64,000 nucleotides of DNA from JANXXV01 sp040002435. Its GTDB lineage: Bacteria; Acidobacteriota; Terriglobia; Bryobacterales; Bryobacteraceae. The DNA lies in assembly GCA_040002435.1 (NCBI GenBank), contig JBDUEM010000004.1, positions 10,552-74,551 of the forward strand, in the 5' to 3' direction. This document shows, in pieces, positions 1 through 8,550 of this stretch. The translations under genes and the position numbers were made by a program. The stretch's first letter is position 1. Every line of letters starts with the position of its first letter. The notes beneath the pieces were generated by a model. The model saw nothing but the letters and a program-made list of their open reading frames with translations, did no database searches and was not told where the DNA came from.

Positions 1-336
1 TTCCACAGTTCCCAGAGAGGCGTTGACAACCGCGTCTCGCTCGATAGTCTCATCAATCCTTGACGCCAGTGAGTCCAGCGTTTGCACCTCGGCTGCACTC
101 AGTTGCTTCACTTTGATGTTGGCTGCCTGCAGTCGCGTCTGCGCAATCATTGAAATGCGGAGTTCCAGCTCCAGCATACTGATGTCAGCTTCCAGGGAAT
201 CCTGCAGCATCGGACTGATGGCTGCGCCGGGGCGCAGTTCCCGCAATCGCTGCAGGGACTTCGAAAGCACGTCTATCGAACTAAGATTCATTTCGCGAAG
301 CACGCTAATGTCGGGTATTTTACTTGGGCTGGCCAT
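1..336 (-). CDS. Partial helical protein of unknown function (3' end outside window)
   Basis: The minus strand is open from an ATG at 336 to the window edge, giving 112 residues without a stop. The product begins MASPSKIPDISVLREM and is rich in Leu, Glu and Arg with heptad-like spacing, so it is probably a helical or coiled-coil cytoplasmic protein; no signal peptide is visible. It starts 13 bases after the stop of the lipoprotein gene at 350-1075 and is probably the last visible member of that minus-strand operon. I do not recognise the family. The opposite strand is also open here but is lower quality and has no operon context. Confidence 0.6.
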   Translation of the reverse strand, partial: MASPSKIPDISVLREMNLSSIDVLSKSLQRLRELRPGAAISPMLQDSLEADISMLELELRISMIAQTRLQAANIKVKQLSAAEVQTLDSLASRIDETIERDAVVNASLGTVE

Positions 337-349
337 TGTTCACCTCTCA

Positions 350-1075
350 CTACTTGGGGCACGTAGGTTTCTTCTCGCAACCAATCGATTTCTGGCGCGC
401 CTTTAGCGGCGCAATCATTGCTTTCAGCGCATCCGTTCGCGCCTTCTCTTTCACCGGATCGTCCTGGATCACCTTTGCAGGGTTCGCCAGATTGGCCTCC
501 GGCGTCTTCAAGGCATTGGCCAGATCCCGGCAGATCGATTCATCCAAACAGCCTTTGGCGGAACTCCCGAAATCCTTCAGGAACTTCAGCTCATTCAACA
601 CCGACGGTTTGGTGGTAAGTACCTCCAACGACTTCGCCGCACTCTCAATCGTGTCGCCGTCCACGGAAAGCTTGTTAAGTGTGATCAGATACTTGTCATA
701 ATTGTGGGATTCCCGCGTCAAAAGCTCGCGCGTGGATTCCGCGTCACGGCTCGCATAGTCTTTCAGCAAGTCGACGATCGCTGTCCCCGTTGGGGTCTTT
801 CCGCTGGCCGCAAGATCTGCCAGGCGGTCGCCGCGCTCGCGCCGCTCCACGTTCAAGGAAGCGATGAGGTCGCTGTCGGCGGCGTCGCCATAAATCATGG
901 CCAGAGTCTTGTACGCCTTCTGCTCGGCTCCTGCCTTGGCCTGAAGTTGTGCCTGGTAGGTCCTCAGCACGGCAACTAATCCCTTGGCATACTCTCGGGC
1001 TTCTTCTTCGCCCTGGCACCCGGATAGGACCAGCATAGAGCCGGCCAGAATCGAGATAGCAATTTTGTTTTTCAT
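350..1075 (-). CDS. Putative lipoprotein, helical, unknown function
   Basis: A 241-residue protein with a lipoprotein signal: positively charged start, hydrophobic core and lipobox LSGC with Cys20 as the lipidation residue. It should be anchored in a membrane facing the periplasm. The mature part is mostly Ala/Leu/Lys-rich helix, with two close cysteine pairs near the C-terminus (CLDESIC and CEKKPTC) that could form disulphides after export. A good ribosome site (GGAGAG) precedes the ATG. It lies 8 bases after the coiled-coil ORF at 1084-1728 in the same direction, so the two are probably co-transcribed. I do not recognise the family. Confidence 0.75.
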   Translation of the reverse strand: MKNKIAISILAGSMLVLSGCQGEEEAREYAKGLVAVLRTYQAQLQAKAGAEQKAYKTLAMIYGDAADSDLIASLNVERRERGDRLADLAASGKTPTGTAIVDLLKDYASRDAESTRELLTRESHNYDKYLITLNKLSVDGDTIESAAKSLEVLTTKPSVLNELKFLKDFGSSAKGCLDESICRDLANALKTPEANLANPAKVIQDDPVKEKARTDALKAMIAPLKARQKSIGCEKKPTCPK

Positions 1076-1083
1076 GGCCTCTC

Positions 1084-1728
1084 CTACTGCTTCACTGCAA
1101 TTACTCCGATACCCGCCAGTTGCCCCGCCTGATAGACCAGTTGCGCGATCTCTGCCGGCTTGATGCCGCCTGCGTGCAACAGGGCCAGACGCCGTGTACC
1201 GGCTTCGACGAGCGTTTCATAGGCCCGAGCTTCCAATGACGACTGCACAATCGAATATCGCTGCTCTTCCTGCGCCCGCCTCAGTTCCGCCAGATACTCC
1301 GGCGTCGCTCCCCGAGTCTGCACAACAGCGGCCTGAAACAGCGCACGAGCCAGAGCGTCTAACCGCAGCCGCGCAGGACCTGGTCCTTCCTTGCACAGTT
1401 TGCGGATCTCAGCATCGTCTCCCAGCGCGCGCGAGAGTCTCCGGCTATAGATATACTCATCGGCGGGCGTGGATTTGTCCGACGCGGCTAGTTGACCCAG
1501 TTCCCGCAGAGAATCGTCGATTCTCTTCAAATCGATTGCTGCGTCTCTCTGACGCTCGCAGGTCATTACGGCCTGGTACTGTTCGAAGGAAAGCACGGCG
1601 TCTTCAATTTCACGCGCGCGGCGCTCTTCAATTCCGATCAATCGCTTCAAATGCTCTTCTTCCGCCACCAGCTTTAGAACGGCGATCTTCAGCATCTCAG
1701 CTCGTAGTTCGCGCAGACCATCCTGCAC
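1084..1728 (-). CDS. Coiled-coil protein, probably the C-terminal half of a frame-shifted gene
   Basis: Open from a GTG at 1728 (214 residues); an ATG at 1695 is an alternative start. The first 60 residues are strongly charged and leucine-spaced, typical of a coiled coil. No signal peptide is present. The frame stays open upstream of the GTG into the end of the preceding gene, where it reads as a natural continuation (QAEIGKVQDGLRELRAEM), while the preceding gene's own last ~12 residues look out of frame. The simplest reading is one exported coiled-coil protein of about 460 residues broken by a missing base near 1740-1760. An independent, translationally coupled gene is also possible. Confidence 0.6.
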   Translation of the reverse strand: MQDGLRELRAEMLKIAVLKLVAEEEHLKRLIGIEERRAREIEDAVLSFEQYQAVMTCERQRDAAIDLKRIDDSLRELGQLAASDKSTPADEYIYSRRLSRALGDDAEIRKLCKEGPGPARLRLDALARALFQAAVVQTRGATPEYLAELRRAQEEQRYSIVQSSLEARAYETLVEAGTRRLALLHAGGIKPAEIAQLVYQAGQLAGIGVIAVKQ

Positions 1729-2432
1729 CTTGCCGATCTCCGCCTGGGATCTCTGAACTCCTGATACGCATCTCCCAGCCGCGCCAGAATGGCTGCAGTC
1801 TCTGCCGCGGGCGCTGCCAGCGAGGGCACCTTCCCTTTGGCGCCGGAATTCTGGAATTGCTTGATTGCCTCTTCCGCCTCCGTCAGGTTTCCAAGCTGTC
1901 CAATCATGGCGAGCAACTGCGGCTCGGCCGTTCCCGGTTGATCTTTGAGGTTGTCAATCTCGCGCTGGCGAGCCGCTTTGGCGTCCCGGATTGCCTTGAT
2001 ACGCTCCTGCCATTTCTCAGCCGCGTCCTTGGGAATGTCCACAGTGGGATCCCTTTCTAATAGATCGGCGCACGCCTTACGCAACGCCGGTTCGGTGGAC
2101 GCGCCCCTGGGATTCGCCGCCAGCAAACCGGGATAGTCGAACCGCTTCATCGCCTGAACCATATCGGCATGAACGGCACACCAGTTGCCCCAGGTTTGAA
2201 TGCGGTCTCTGGTTTGGCGGCGTATTCCGGAAAATGTGGTGTCCACATCCTGTTTGCTCTGCGTCGAGAGGTTTTGCAGCATCCGCTCAAACAACTGTTT
2301 GCTGTCCACCTTGTCAATCGCTTTCAAGGCTTGTTGCGCCGCGGCGTCAAGCTCCTTGTGGTAAAGCCGCTGTCCGTTCGCCGCACCCGCCAGAACCGTC
2401 ACGGCTAACACCGTCGCTAAGGCACCGTACAT
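1689..2432 (-). CDS. Secreted coiled-coil protein of unknown function, probable N-terminal half
   Basis: Starting at the ATG at 2432 gives 247 residues with a signal peptide (MYGALATVLAVTVLAGAANG), so the product is exported. The start is chosen because longer versions would put unrelated sequence ahead of the signal. The mature part is helical and charged and resembles no family I know. The last residues (RRRSARCRMVCANYELRC) change character abruptly and overlap the next gene by 40 bases, which suggests a frame break (see findings). It is the first gene of the leftward operon and is divergent from the nucleoside permease gene, with 153 bases between them. Confidence 0.65.
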   Translation of the reverse strand: MYGALATVLAVTVLAGAANGQRLYHKELDAAAQQALKAIDKVDSKQLFERMLQNLSTQSKQDVDTTFSGIRRQTRDRIQTWGNWCAVHADMVQAMKRFDYPGLLAANPRGASTEPALRKACADLLERDPTVDIPKDAAEKWQERIKAIRDAKAARQREIDNLKDQPGTAEPQLLAMIGQLGNLTEAEEAIKQFQNSGAKGKVPSLAAPAAETAAILARLGDAYQEFRDPRRRSARCRMVCANYELRC

Positions 2433-2585
2433 TTTCGCTCTCCTCTCTGCTAACAAGGTATGCGGGGATATGACAGGAATCCCGCCAAAACTCTTTTGAG
2501 AGGTGTTTTTTGCTATCATCCAAGTCTTACCCGAGTACTCACACGAGCCGCGACCGCCCGTCTGCAGACTGAGGAAAACTCTTTC

Positions 2586-3626
2586 ATGACGTTCGCAATC
2601 CGCATCTCCATGGCACTGTTGCTCGCCGCCGGCGCGTCGGCGCAAACTGCGCCCACAAAAGTAAAAGTCGTCGTCATCGCTTTGTTTGAAGTCGGAGAAG
2701 ACACCGGCGATCGTCCCGGTGAATTTCAATTCTGGGTCGAACGGGAAAACCTCACACGCACCCTGCCCTTCGATGCGGGTTTCAGAAAGCTGCGCAGTAA
2801 CGCCGATGGAAGCGTGCTCGGAGTCGTCACAGGCCCTGGTGTTACCAACGCCACCAGCACCATCATGGCGCTTGGCATGGACCCCCGCTTCGATTTCACC
2901 AAAACTTATTGGATGGTCGCCGGCATTGCCGGAGTGGACCCCGAAGACGCGACCGTGGGCAGTGCCGCGTGGGCTAACTACGTTCTCGACGGCGACCTGG
3001 TGTACGAAATCGATTCCCGGGAAGCGCCGGCCGACTGGCCTTATGGGCGTCTTGCCACGGGAGCCAAGCGCCCGGGCCAACGCGCGGGCCTGACGTCGCA
3101 GCTCAATACGATCGTCTATCAACTGAACCCCAAACTGGTCGATTGGGCCTATCAGCTCACCAAAGACGTCAAGATTAAGGACAGTCCCAAGGTCATCGAT
3201 TTCCGTTCACTCTACAAAGGCTTCCCAAGGGCGACGGGCCCTCCCTTTGTCCTGAAGGGTGACAGCCTCGGCTCAAGCACCTATTGGCATGGAGCCGTCC
3301 TCACCCGTTGGGCCAACGATTGGGTGAAGATGTGGACCGAAGGCAAGGGCAATTTCGTCATGACCAACATGGAAGACAACGGCGTGGCCACTTCGCTCAA
3401 ACGGCTCGACAGCAGCCACAAGGCCGATTTCCAGCGCTTTCTCGTTCTCCGTACGGGCAGTAATTTCTCTATGCCCCCGCCCGGCCAAACCGCCGAAAGC
3501 AGCCTGTTCCGCGAGTACGTGGGTGGCCTGACGGCCCTTGAATCGGCCCATCAGGTAGGCAGCGTGGTGCTGCATGAACTGCTGAATAATTGGTCGAAAT
3601 GGGAAAACAGGATTCCCGGTGAATAA
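2586..3626 (+). CDS. Purine nucleoside permease (NUP family), exported
   Basis: 346 residues, starting at the ATG directly before a signal peptide (MTFAIRISMALLLAAGASAQ, likely cut after SAQ). The mature protein has the NUP-family layout: an early FEVGEDTGDRPGEFQFW block, a GPGVTNATSTIMALG block near residue 85, and a MVAGIAGVDPEDATVGS block near residue 115. The family is linked to purine nucleoside uptake and is structurally related to nucleoside phosphorylases, so it may bind rather than transport by itself. Its last 8 bases overlap the adenosine deaminase gene, indicating translational coupling and a shared role in scavenging extracellular purines. Confidence 0.88.
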   Translation: MTFAIRISMALLLAAGASAQTAPTKVKVVVIALFEVGEDTGDRPGEFQFWVERENLTRTLPFDAGFRKLRSNADGSVLGVVTGPGVTNATSTIMALGMDPRFDFTKTYWMVAGIAGVDPEDATVGSAAWANYVLDGDLVYEIDSREAPADWPYGRLATGAKRPGQRAGLTSQLNTIVYQLNPKLVDWAYQLTKDVKIKDSPKVIDFRSLYKGFPRATGPPFVLKGDSLGSSTYWHGAVLTRWANDWVKMWTEGKGNFVMTNMEDNGVATSLKRLDSSHKADFQRFLVLRTGSNFSMPPPGQTAESSLFREYVGGLTALESAHQVGSVVLHELLNNWSKWENRIPGE

Positions 3627-5040
3627 GAGAGTTCTGGCGCTATGCTTCGCCGCGTTGCAGACCTGTGCGGCGCAGTCATCGTTCGGCGAACAATTCGAAT
3701 CGATCAAGAAGTCGGCCACGCGGGAACAACTCTACACACTGCTCTGGGATCTCCCGAAGGGCGGCGACATCCACAATCACTTCAGCCTCTCGAACCTCGC
3801 CAGCCAGTGGTATCAAGCGGCCATCGACCCCAAGCGTTCGAACGGCAACGAATTCTTCACGCGCGTCCGCTTCAACAACTGCCCGGACAGTACGGAGCCC
3901 CTTCTACGCTTCCGTAACATTCAACGCGCCACGTTCCAGCATCTCTCGGATTGCCGCAAAGCCGAATACGTGAGTCTCGCCGCACTCACGCCGGAACTCA
4001 AGGCCGAATGGCTTTCGTCACTCAAGCTCGACAAGCCGGGCGAAGGGCGAAACGAATTCTTTGAAGCCATAGTGCCCCGCGTGGGCGAACTGTCCCGCGA
4101 TCCTTGGCTCGCCGCCGACATCATGGTGGAGAACATGAAACGCTACGCCGCGCAGGGCCTCCGTTATCTGGAGACCCAGACCCTCGTTTCTACCGCGCAG
4201 GATCACGACGGCAATCCAATGGATCCCGAACGTTCGGTACAAATCCTCCGCGATGCGTTGAACAGTCCTGACGCCAAAGCCACCGGGCTCACCGTTCGCT
4301 TTCAGCAGGTCGTCATCCGGTACCTGCCCAATGCGGAGGAAATGCTGGAGCGTGCGTATCAGTTCGTTGACGCGCATCGCGACCTCTGGGTGGGCATCAA
4401 TATGGCGGGCCGCGAGGACAACGACAAAGGCACTCCCCTGCGATTTCTCGACACCTTCCGAAAGATGCGCCGCACCTACAGCAATGTTCCGCTTTCCATC
4501 CACGGCGGCGAAGTCGACCGCCCCGGCGATGAAGTGCGCCGAACGCTTACGCTCGGCGCTACCCGCATCGGGCACGGGGTCAATCTCATCACCGATCCTT
4601 CCACCATGCTGCTGATGCAGAACCGCAGGTACCTGGTGGAGGTCAGCCTGATCAGTAATAAACTTCTGGAGTACACGCCGGACCTGGCCCGGCATCCCTT
4701 CCCCGAATACCTGCGCATGGGCATTCCCGTCTGCCTCAACACCGACGATGCCGGGGCTTGGGATTCCAACATCACCGACGAATACTTCACCGCCGTCACC
4801 AACTTCAATCTGAGCTGGAGTGAGATCGTGGCTATCGGCCGCGATAGCCTGTTCTACTCGTTCGCGGAAGCCCCGGTGAAAAAGCGAATGCTAAAGGATT
4901 ACGACGAAGCCGTCGCCGCCTTTGAACGCCGTTACTCCACACCCAACTGGCAGGCCCACCTGACGAACGTCAAACCGGTTCCCTCAGGCTACGCCGCTCA
5001 CAATCTATCTTTAAAAGGGGGCCAGACAGGGTCAAATTAA
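3619..5040 (+). CDS. Exported adenosine deaminase-like metallohydrolase
   Basis: 473 residues beginning with GTG and a signal peptide (MNKRVLALCFAALQTCAAQ). All zinc-site signatures of the adenosine/AMP deaminase family are present: HNH in KGGDIHNHF (near residue 45), SIHGGE (near 294), RIGHG (near 313) and NTDDAG (near 376). The expected reaction is hydrolytic deamination of (deoxy)adenosine to inosine. The leader and larger size resemble the secreted ADGF-like branch more than cytoplasmic Add. The gene overlaps the nucleoside permease by 8 bases. Its last codons (KGGQTGSN) fall inside a repeat-like sequence, so the natural C-terminus may have been replaced. Confidence 0.9.
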   Translation: MNKRVLALCFAALQTCAAQSSFGEQFESIKKSATREQLYTLLWDLPKGGDIHNHFSLSNLASQWYQAAIDPKRSNGNEFFTRVRFNNCPDSTEPLLRFRNIQRATFQHLSDCRKAEYVSLAALTPELKAEWLSSLKLDKPGEGRNEFFEAIVPRVGELSRDPWLAADIMVENMKRYAAQGLRYLETQTLVSTAQDHDGNPMDPERSVQILRDALNSPDAKATGLTVRFQQVVIRYLPNAEEMLERAYQFVDAHRDLWVGINMAGREDNDKGTPLRFLDTFRKMRRTYSNVPLSIHGGEVDRPGDEVRRTLTLGATRIGHGVNLITDPSTMLLMQNRRYLVEVSLISNKLLEYTPDLARHPFPEYLRMGIPVCLNTDDAGAWDSNITDEYFTAVTNFNLSWSEIVAIGRDSLFYSFAEAPVKKRMLKDYDEAVAAFERRYSTPNWQAHLTNVKPVPSGYAAHNLSLKGGQTGSN

Positions 5041-5050
5041 TTTTGAAAGG
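5011..5050. repeat. REP-like element overlapping the 3' end of the deaminase gene
   Basis: The run AAAAGGGGGCCAGACAGGGT followed by the near-palindrome TCAAATTAATTTTGA stands out from the surrounding GC-rich coding DNA. Similar G-run plus CAGAC/GGTC plus AT-rich blocks occur in dispersed REP sequences of other bacteria. Only one copy was seen in this window, so the assignment rests on resemblance. Confidence 0.4.
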
Positions 5051-5088
5051 ATCGGCGCCATTGCGGCATTTGCCTGGTGGAGGTCGCG

Positions 5089-7245
5089 ATGTTCCCACGA
5101 CTGCTGGCTCTTTCCTTACTCTGGCTGCTTCCCTGCTTTTCTCAGATCGTAGTAATTGATGGACACTGGCACCGTATCCCGATGCCGGTGCCTCAACCGC
5201 GGCCCGTGCGTGCCGACTGTACCATTCGTTCCATCGACGTCCACGCCGACATCCAGGATCAGGCTGCCAAAGTCCGCATCTCGCAGGTCTTTCAGAATCC
5301 CTCTTCCGTTCCCATGGAAGCGCAGTTGCTCTTTCCGCTGCCCGAAGGCGCGGCCGTCAGCGGCTTGACGCTGCTGGTGGACGGCAAGGAGTTGACCGGC
5401 CGGCTTCTGGGTAAAGAAGAAGCACGACGGATTTATGAGGACATCGTCCGCAGCCGGCGCGATCCGGCACTTCTTGAGTACATGGGCCGCGACCTGTTTC
5501 AGACCAGCGTGTTTCCCGTCGCACCCGGCGGCGAAAGCACCGCGCAGCTTCGTTATTCCCAGCTCTTGAAGAGAGACAGCGGGCTCATCGATTTTCTTTT
5601 GCCTTTGGGCACGGCCAAGCACTCCTCCAAGCCAGTCGAGAACTTCTCCGTCACCGTCAATATCGCCGCCAGCGCACCCATCCGAACCCTTTATAGCCCC
5701 ACCCATCAAGTGGACGTCACGCACCCGGACGCCACCCATGCCGTCTCGAAGCTGACGCTGCGCAACGTGACTAACCCGGACGACCTCCGGCTGCTTTACT
5801 CCACCGATGCCAGCCCCGTCGGGCTGAACGTGCTGAGCTACAATCCGGACGATAAGGATGACGGCTATTTTGTGATGCTTGCCACGCCGGACACCCGCAG
5901 TGGCAGCAGCGCCAGAATTGCCAAAACGATGTTGTTCCTGTGCGACCGCTCCGGAAGCATGAGCGGCAAGAAGATGGAGCAGGCCAAGGCGGCGCTGCAG
6001 TTTCTGGTGCGCCAATTGGAACCGGGCGATACCTTCAACATCGTCGCCTACGATTCGGATGTCGAAAGCTTCCGGCCGGAACTGCAGCGCGCGGATCCCG
6101 CCACCATCCGCGCTGCTCTCGCCTGGGTGGACGGCGTGTCGGCCGGCGGGGGAACCAATATCGATGGAGCGCTCCGTACGGGGCTGCGGATGTTGAGCGA
6201 TGCCTCTCGTCCAAATTACGTGCTCTTCTTAACGGACGGCCAGCCGACTGTCGGGGAAACTCAGGAAGCAAAGATCGCCGCGAATGCCGCCCAGGAAAAC
6301 AAGGTGAATGCACGAATATTTGTATTTGGTGTCGGCTTCGATGTGAACGGCAGGCTGCTGGACCGGCTGGCGCGGGGACTGCGCGGTCAGTCCGTATACG
6401 TGCGTCCGAACGAGAACATTGAGGCGCCGGTTTCCACGCTGTACGCCAAGATAGGCTCACCAGTCTTGACGGACGTGGCGGTGAACATACAATTAGACGG
6501 CGGCGTCACGTCACGCCTTTATCCTCGCCAGATGCCTGACCTGTTCCGCGGCGACCAATTGGTGCTCGTCGGACGCTATCGCAAGGGCGGGGCGGCGAAG
6601 ATCAGCCTGACAGGATCGGCGGGCGGGAAAAAGCAGGCATTCGCCTTCCATTCCACCTTCGCGGAAACCTCGCAGGACGAAACCAACGGCTTCGTCGCCA
6701 AGCTGTGGGCCACCCGCCGCATCGGTGACCTGATCGATGAACTGGACCTGCACGGCCACAACCAGGAGCTTGTTGACGAATTGGTGGCACTCTCGCAGAA
6801 GCACGGCATCCTGACGCCGTATACTTCGTTCCTGGCCGATGAGACTGTCAATTTGAGTGCGCGAAAGGAAAATGGGGCGTTCGCGGCACGCACCGTCGCC
6901 GACCAACTCAACATAGTTGGAGGCTCAGCCGGCTTCACACAGCGGGAAGAGAAAGCACAATACCAGAATGCCACCAATGCACCCGCCGCGCCAGGTAAGC
7001 CGTCGAGATCGCTGCGCCAGGTCGGCCAGAAAGCATTTTTCAAGAAAGATCGCGTCTGGAAAGACTCCACCGTCACCACGGAACAGGCAAAAAACGCGAT
7101 CCACATCGTGCAGTTCAGCCCGAAGTATTTCGAACTGGCAACCGCTCACGGCGGGATGATGGCGCGTTATTTGGCCTTTGAGGGGCCGGTGCTATTGAAC
7201 ATTGGAACGAAAACCTATCAGATCGACCCCGATGTGGGCCGCTAA
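5089..7245 (+). CDS. VIT and von Willebrand factor A domain protein, exported
   Basis: 718 residues from the ATG at 5089, preceded by GGTGGAGG and followed by a signal peptide (MFPRLLALSLLWLLPCFSQ). Residues ~35-165 form a VIT domain like that of inter-alpha-trypsin inhibitor heavy chains. Residues ~280-450 form a VWA domain with an intact metal site: D286-x-S288-x-S290 in DRSGSMSG, T356 in GGGTNIDGA, and the later LTDGQPT. Such proteins bind ligands or partner proteins through a metal ion outside the cytoplasm. The C-terminal ~120 residues are unrecognised. A GTG at 5077 is a weaker alternative start. It stands alone, 48 bases after the deaminase gene. Confidence 0.88.
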   Translation: MFPRLLALSLLWLLPCFSQIVVIDGHWHRIPMPVPQPRPVRADCTIRSIDVHADIQDQAAKVRISQVFQNPSSVPMEAQLLFPLPEGAAVSGLTLLVDGKELTGRLLGKEEARRIYEDIVRSRRDPALLEYMGRDLFQTSVFPVAPGGESTAQLRYSQLLKRDSGLIDFLLPLGTAKHSSKPVENFSVTVNIAASAPIRTLYSPTHQVDVTHPDATHAVSKLTLRNVTNPDDLRLLYSTDASPVGLNVLSYNPDDKDDGYFVMLATPDTRSGSSARIAKTMLFLCDRSGSMSGKKMEQAKAALQFLVRQLEPGDTFNIVAYDSDVESFRPELQRADPATIRAALAWVDGVSAGGGTNIDGALRTGLRMLSDASRPNYVLFLTDGQPTVGETQEAKIAANAAQENKVNARIFVFGVGFDVNGRLLDRLARGLRGQSVYVRPNENIEAPVSTLYAKIGSPVLTDVAVNIQLDGGVTSRLYPRQMPDLFRGDQLVLVGRYRKGGAAKISLTGSAGGKKQAFAFHSTFAETSQDETNGFVAKLWATRRIGDLIDELDLHGHNQELVDELVALSQKHGILTPYTSFLADETVNLSARKENGAFAARTVADQLNIVGGSAGFTQREEKAQYQNATNAPAAPGKPSRSLRQVGQKAFFKKDRVWKDSTVTTEQAKNAIHIVQFSPKYFELATAHGGMMARYLAFEGPVLLNIGTKTYQIDPDVGR

Positions 7246-7275
7246 TCCCAGGGCAACAAGAGAAATGAGTAGGGA

Positions 7276-7302
7276 CTCGCACCGGAAACACTCCGGTGCG
7301 AG
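7276..7302. terminator. Hairpin between convergent genes, probable bidirectional terminator
   Basis: A perfect 11-bp stem (CTCGCACCGGA / TCCGGTGCGAG) with a 5-base loop lies between the convergent VWA (plus) and LysM (minus) genes. The plus-strand side is followed only by GCGTTT, so the poly-U part is weak. Confidence 0.6.
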
Positions 7303-7306
7303 GCGT

Positions 7307-7711
7307 TTAGGCGGGCGGAATCCGCAGCTGATCGCCGGGATGGATAATACTGTGTTCGTCCTTCAGCTTGCCAGGATTCGCTTGAATGATACGAGGGAAC
7401 AAATTCCCCGCGCCGTAGAAATGACTGCTGATCTTCCAGAGAGAATCTCCAGCGACCACGGTGTAAATAGTGTCTTCCGCGGCAGGTGCCGGAAGGCTGC
7501 TGTCCACCGAGATATCGGCGGTCAAATCGCTATACGAGGGGTCAACCTCTTTGATCTTGTCCCACACCTGATTCTTAACAGCCTCGGTAGGCGCCGCGCC
7601 CTGCATGAATAGTTTGCCATCCTGCACGTGCAGATGATCTAGGCGCACCCCACGCTTCTTGATCAGCTCGAGCACTGAGGCGTACTTTGCCTTACCTTGT
7701 TCCAGTTCCAT
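7307..7711 (-). CDS. BON and LysM domain protein
   Basis: 134 residues without a signal peptide. Residues ~10-65 have the BON pattern (LHVQDGKLFMQGAAPTEAV) and residues ~84-131 form a LysM module (YTVVAGDSLWKISSHFYG, then IIHPGDQLRIP). This order and size match the YgaU/Kbp-type proteins, which bind ions and cell-wall glycans and are often induced by stress. The gene is single and convergent with the VWA gene; the secreted 119-residue gene lies 38 bases upstream in the same direction. Confidence 0.85.
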   Translation of the reverse strand: MELEQGKAKYASVLELIKKRGVRLDHLHVQDGKLFMQGAAPTEAVKNQVWDKIKEVDPSYSDLTADISVDSSLPAPAAEDTIYTVVAGDSLWKISSHFYGAGNLFPRIIQANPGKLKDEHSIIHPGDQLRIPPA

Positions 7712-7749
7712 TTCTTTGGTTGCTCCTTCGTCTGAGTTAGAGGTTGCTT

Positions 7750-8109
7750 TTACTTCTTGGTTTCGGTTTTTGCTTTTGCCGCGTCCCTTTTAGCCGCCGC
7801 GGGCATCTTGGCACCCCGGTAGCCGGCTTTGGTGGCATCCGCTTCCGTCATAAATTTGCCACGCTTCGTTTTGCCGAAAAATTCACCATCTTTGTGGTAC
7901 ACACCGGTCCCGAGGTTCACCCAGACCATTCCCTTCGATTTCGCGTCCGCAATTTCAGCGGCGGTAGTGGCTGGGGTAACGTCGGCCTTCTTGGTGGTGG
8001 TTGTTTTTTTGGCGGCTGCCGCAGGGGCTTGTGCTGCGGCCGGTCCCGAAAAGAGAGAAACCGCAAGCAATGCACCGGTCATCGCCAAAAGGTGAAATCC
8101 ATTCTTCAT
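7750..8109 (-). CDS. Small secreted protein of unknown function
   Basis: 119 residues with a clear signal peptide (MKNGFHLLAMTGALLAVSLF, cleavage likely after PAAAQ). An Ala/Thr/Lys-rich linker is followed by a compact motif: VWVNLGTGVYHKDGEFFGKT, then KRGKFMTEADATKAGYRGAK. That motif looks like a conserved small fold and recalls short exported proteins I have seen in acidobacteria, but no function is known to me. The tail is Ala/Lys rich. The LysM gene follows 38 bases downstream on the same strand. Confidence 0.75.
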   Translation of the reverse strand: MKNGFHLLAMTGALLAVSLFSGPAAAQAPAAAAKKTTTTKKADVTPATTAAEIADAKSKGMVWVNLGTGVYHKDGEFFGKTKRGKFMTEADATKAGYRGAKMPAAAKRDAAKAKTETKK

Positions 8110-8250
8110 CGTGTGAATCCTCTTCTAGTTGCTGAGAGTAACACAGTCCGCGCAGCGCTCCCAGCAGCATGTGAAGCAAAAGTCCCGCAAACGCGTCATA
8201 CTTGGCGGAGCAGTTTGTCCATACCAGCCCAAGGGAGGGCTGCATCGTCC

Positions 8251-8505
8251 ATGTTCGGAATCATCGGAACCATCATCTTTGGCTTAATAGTTGGCATCGT
8301 GGCAAAACTGTTGATGCCTGGGAAAGACCCCGGGGGCTTCTTCGTCACTGCGATTATAGGTATTGTAGGATCGTTAGTCGGCGGATACCTGGGGCGGATG
8401 TTGGGACTGTACGGGCCCGGCGACGCCGCGGGATTTATCATGTCCGTGATTGGCGCCTTGCTGCTGCTGTTCATTTATCATCTCGCAGTGAAGAGGACCG
8501 CGTAA
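8251..8505 (+). CDS. GlsB/YeaQ/YmgE family membrane protein
   Basis: 84 residues with three hydrophobic segments separated by glycine-rich turns (FGLIVGIVAKLLMPGKDPGG, IIGIVGSLVGGYLG, then the final helix). This is the pattern of the transglycosylase-associated/GlsB family of small inner-membrane proteins, which are commonly stress-induced and have no established enzymatic role. The ATG at 8251 begins the family pattern at once; longer versions of the frame add unrelated sequence. It is followed 45 bases later by the 187-residue gene at 8551. Confidence 0.87.
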   Translation: MFGIIGTIIFGLIVGIVAKLLMPGKDPGGFFVTAIIGIVGSLVGGYLGRMLGLYGPGDAAGFIMSVIGALLLLFIYHLAVKRTA

Positions 8506-8550
8506 TTTTGGCCGAACAGGCTGTTACCGTATATCGATAGGAGAACAATC

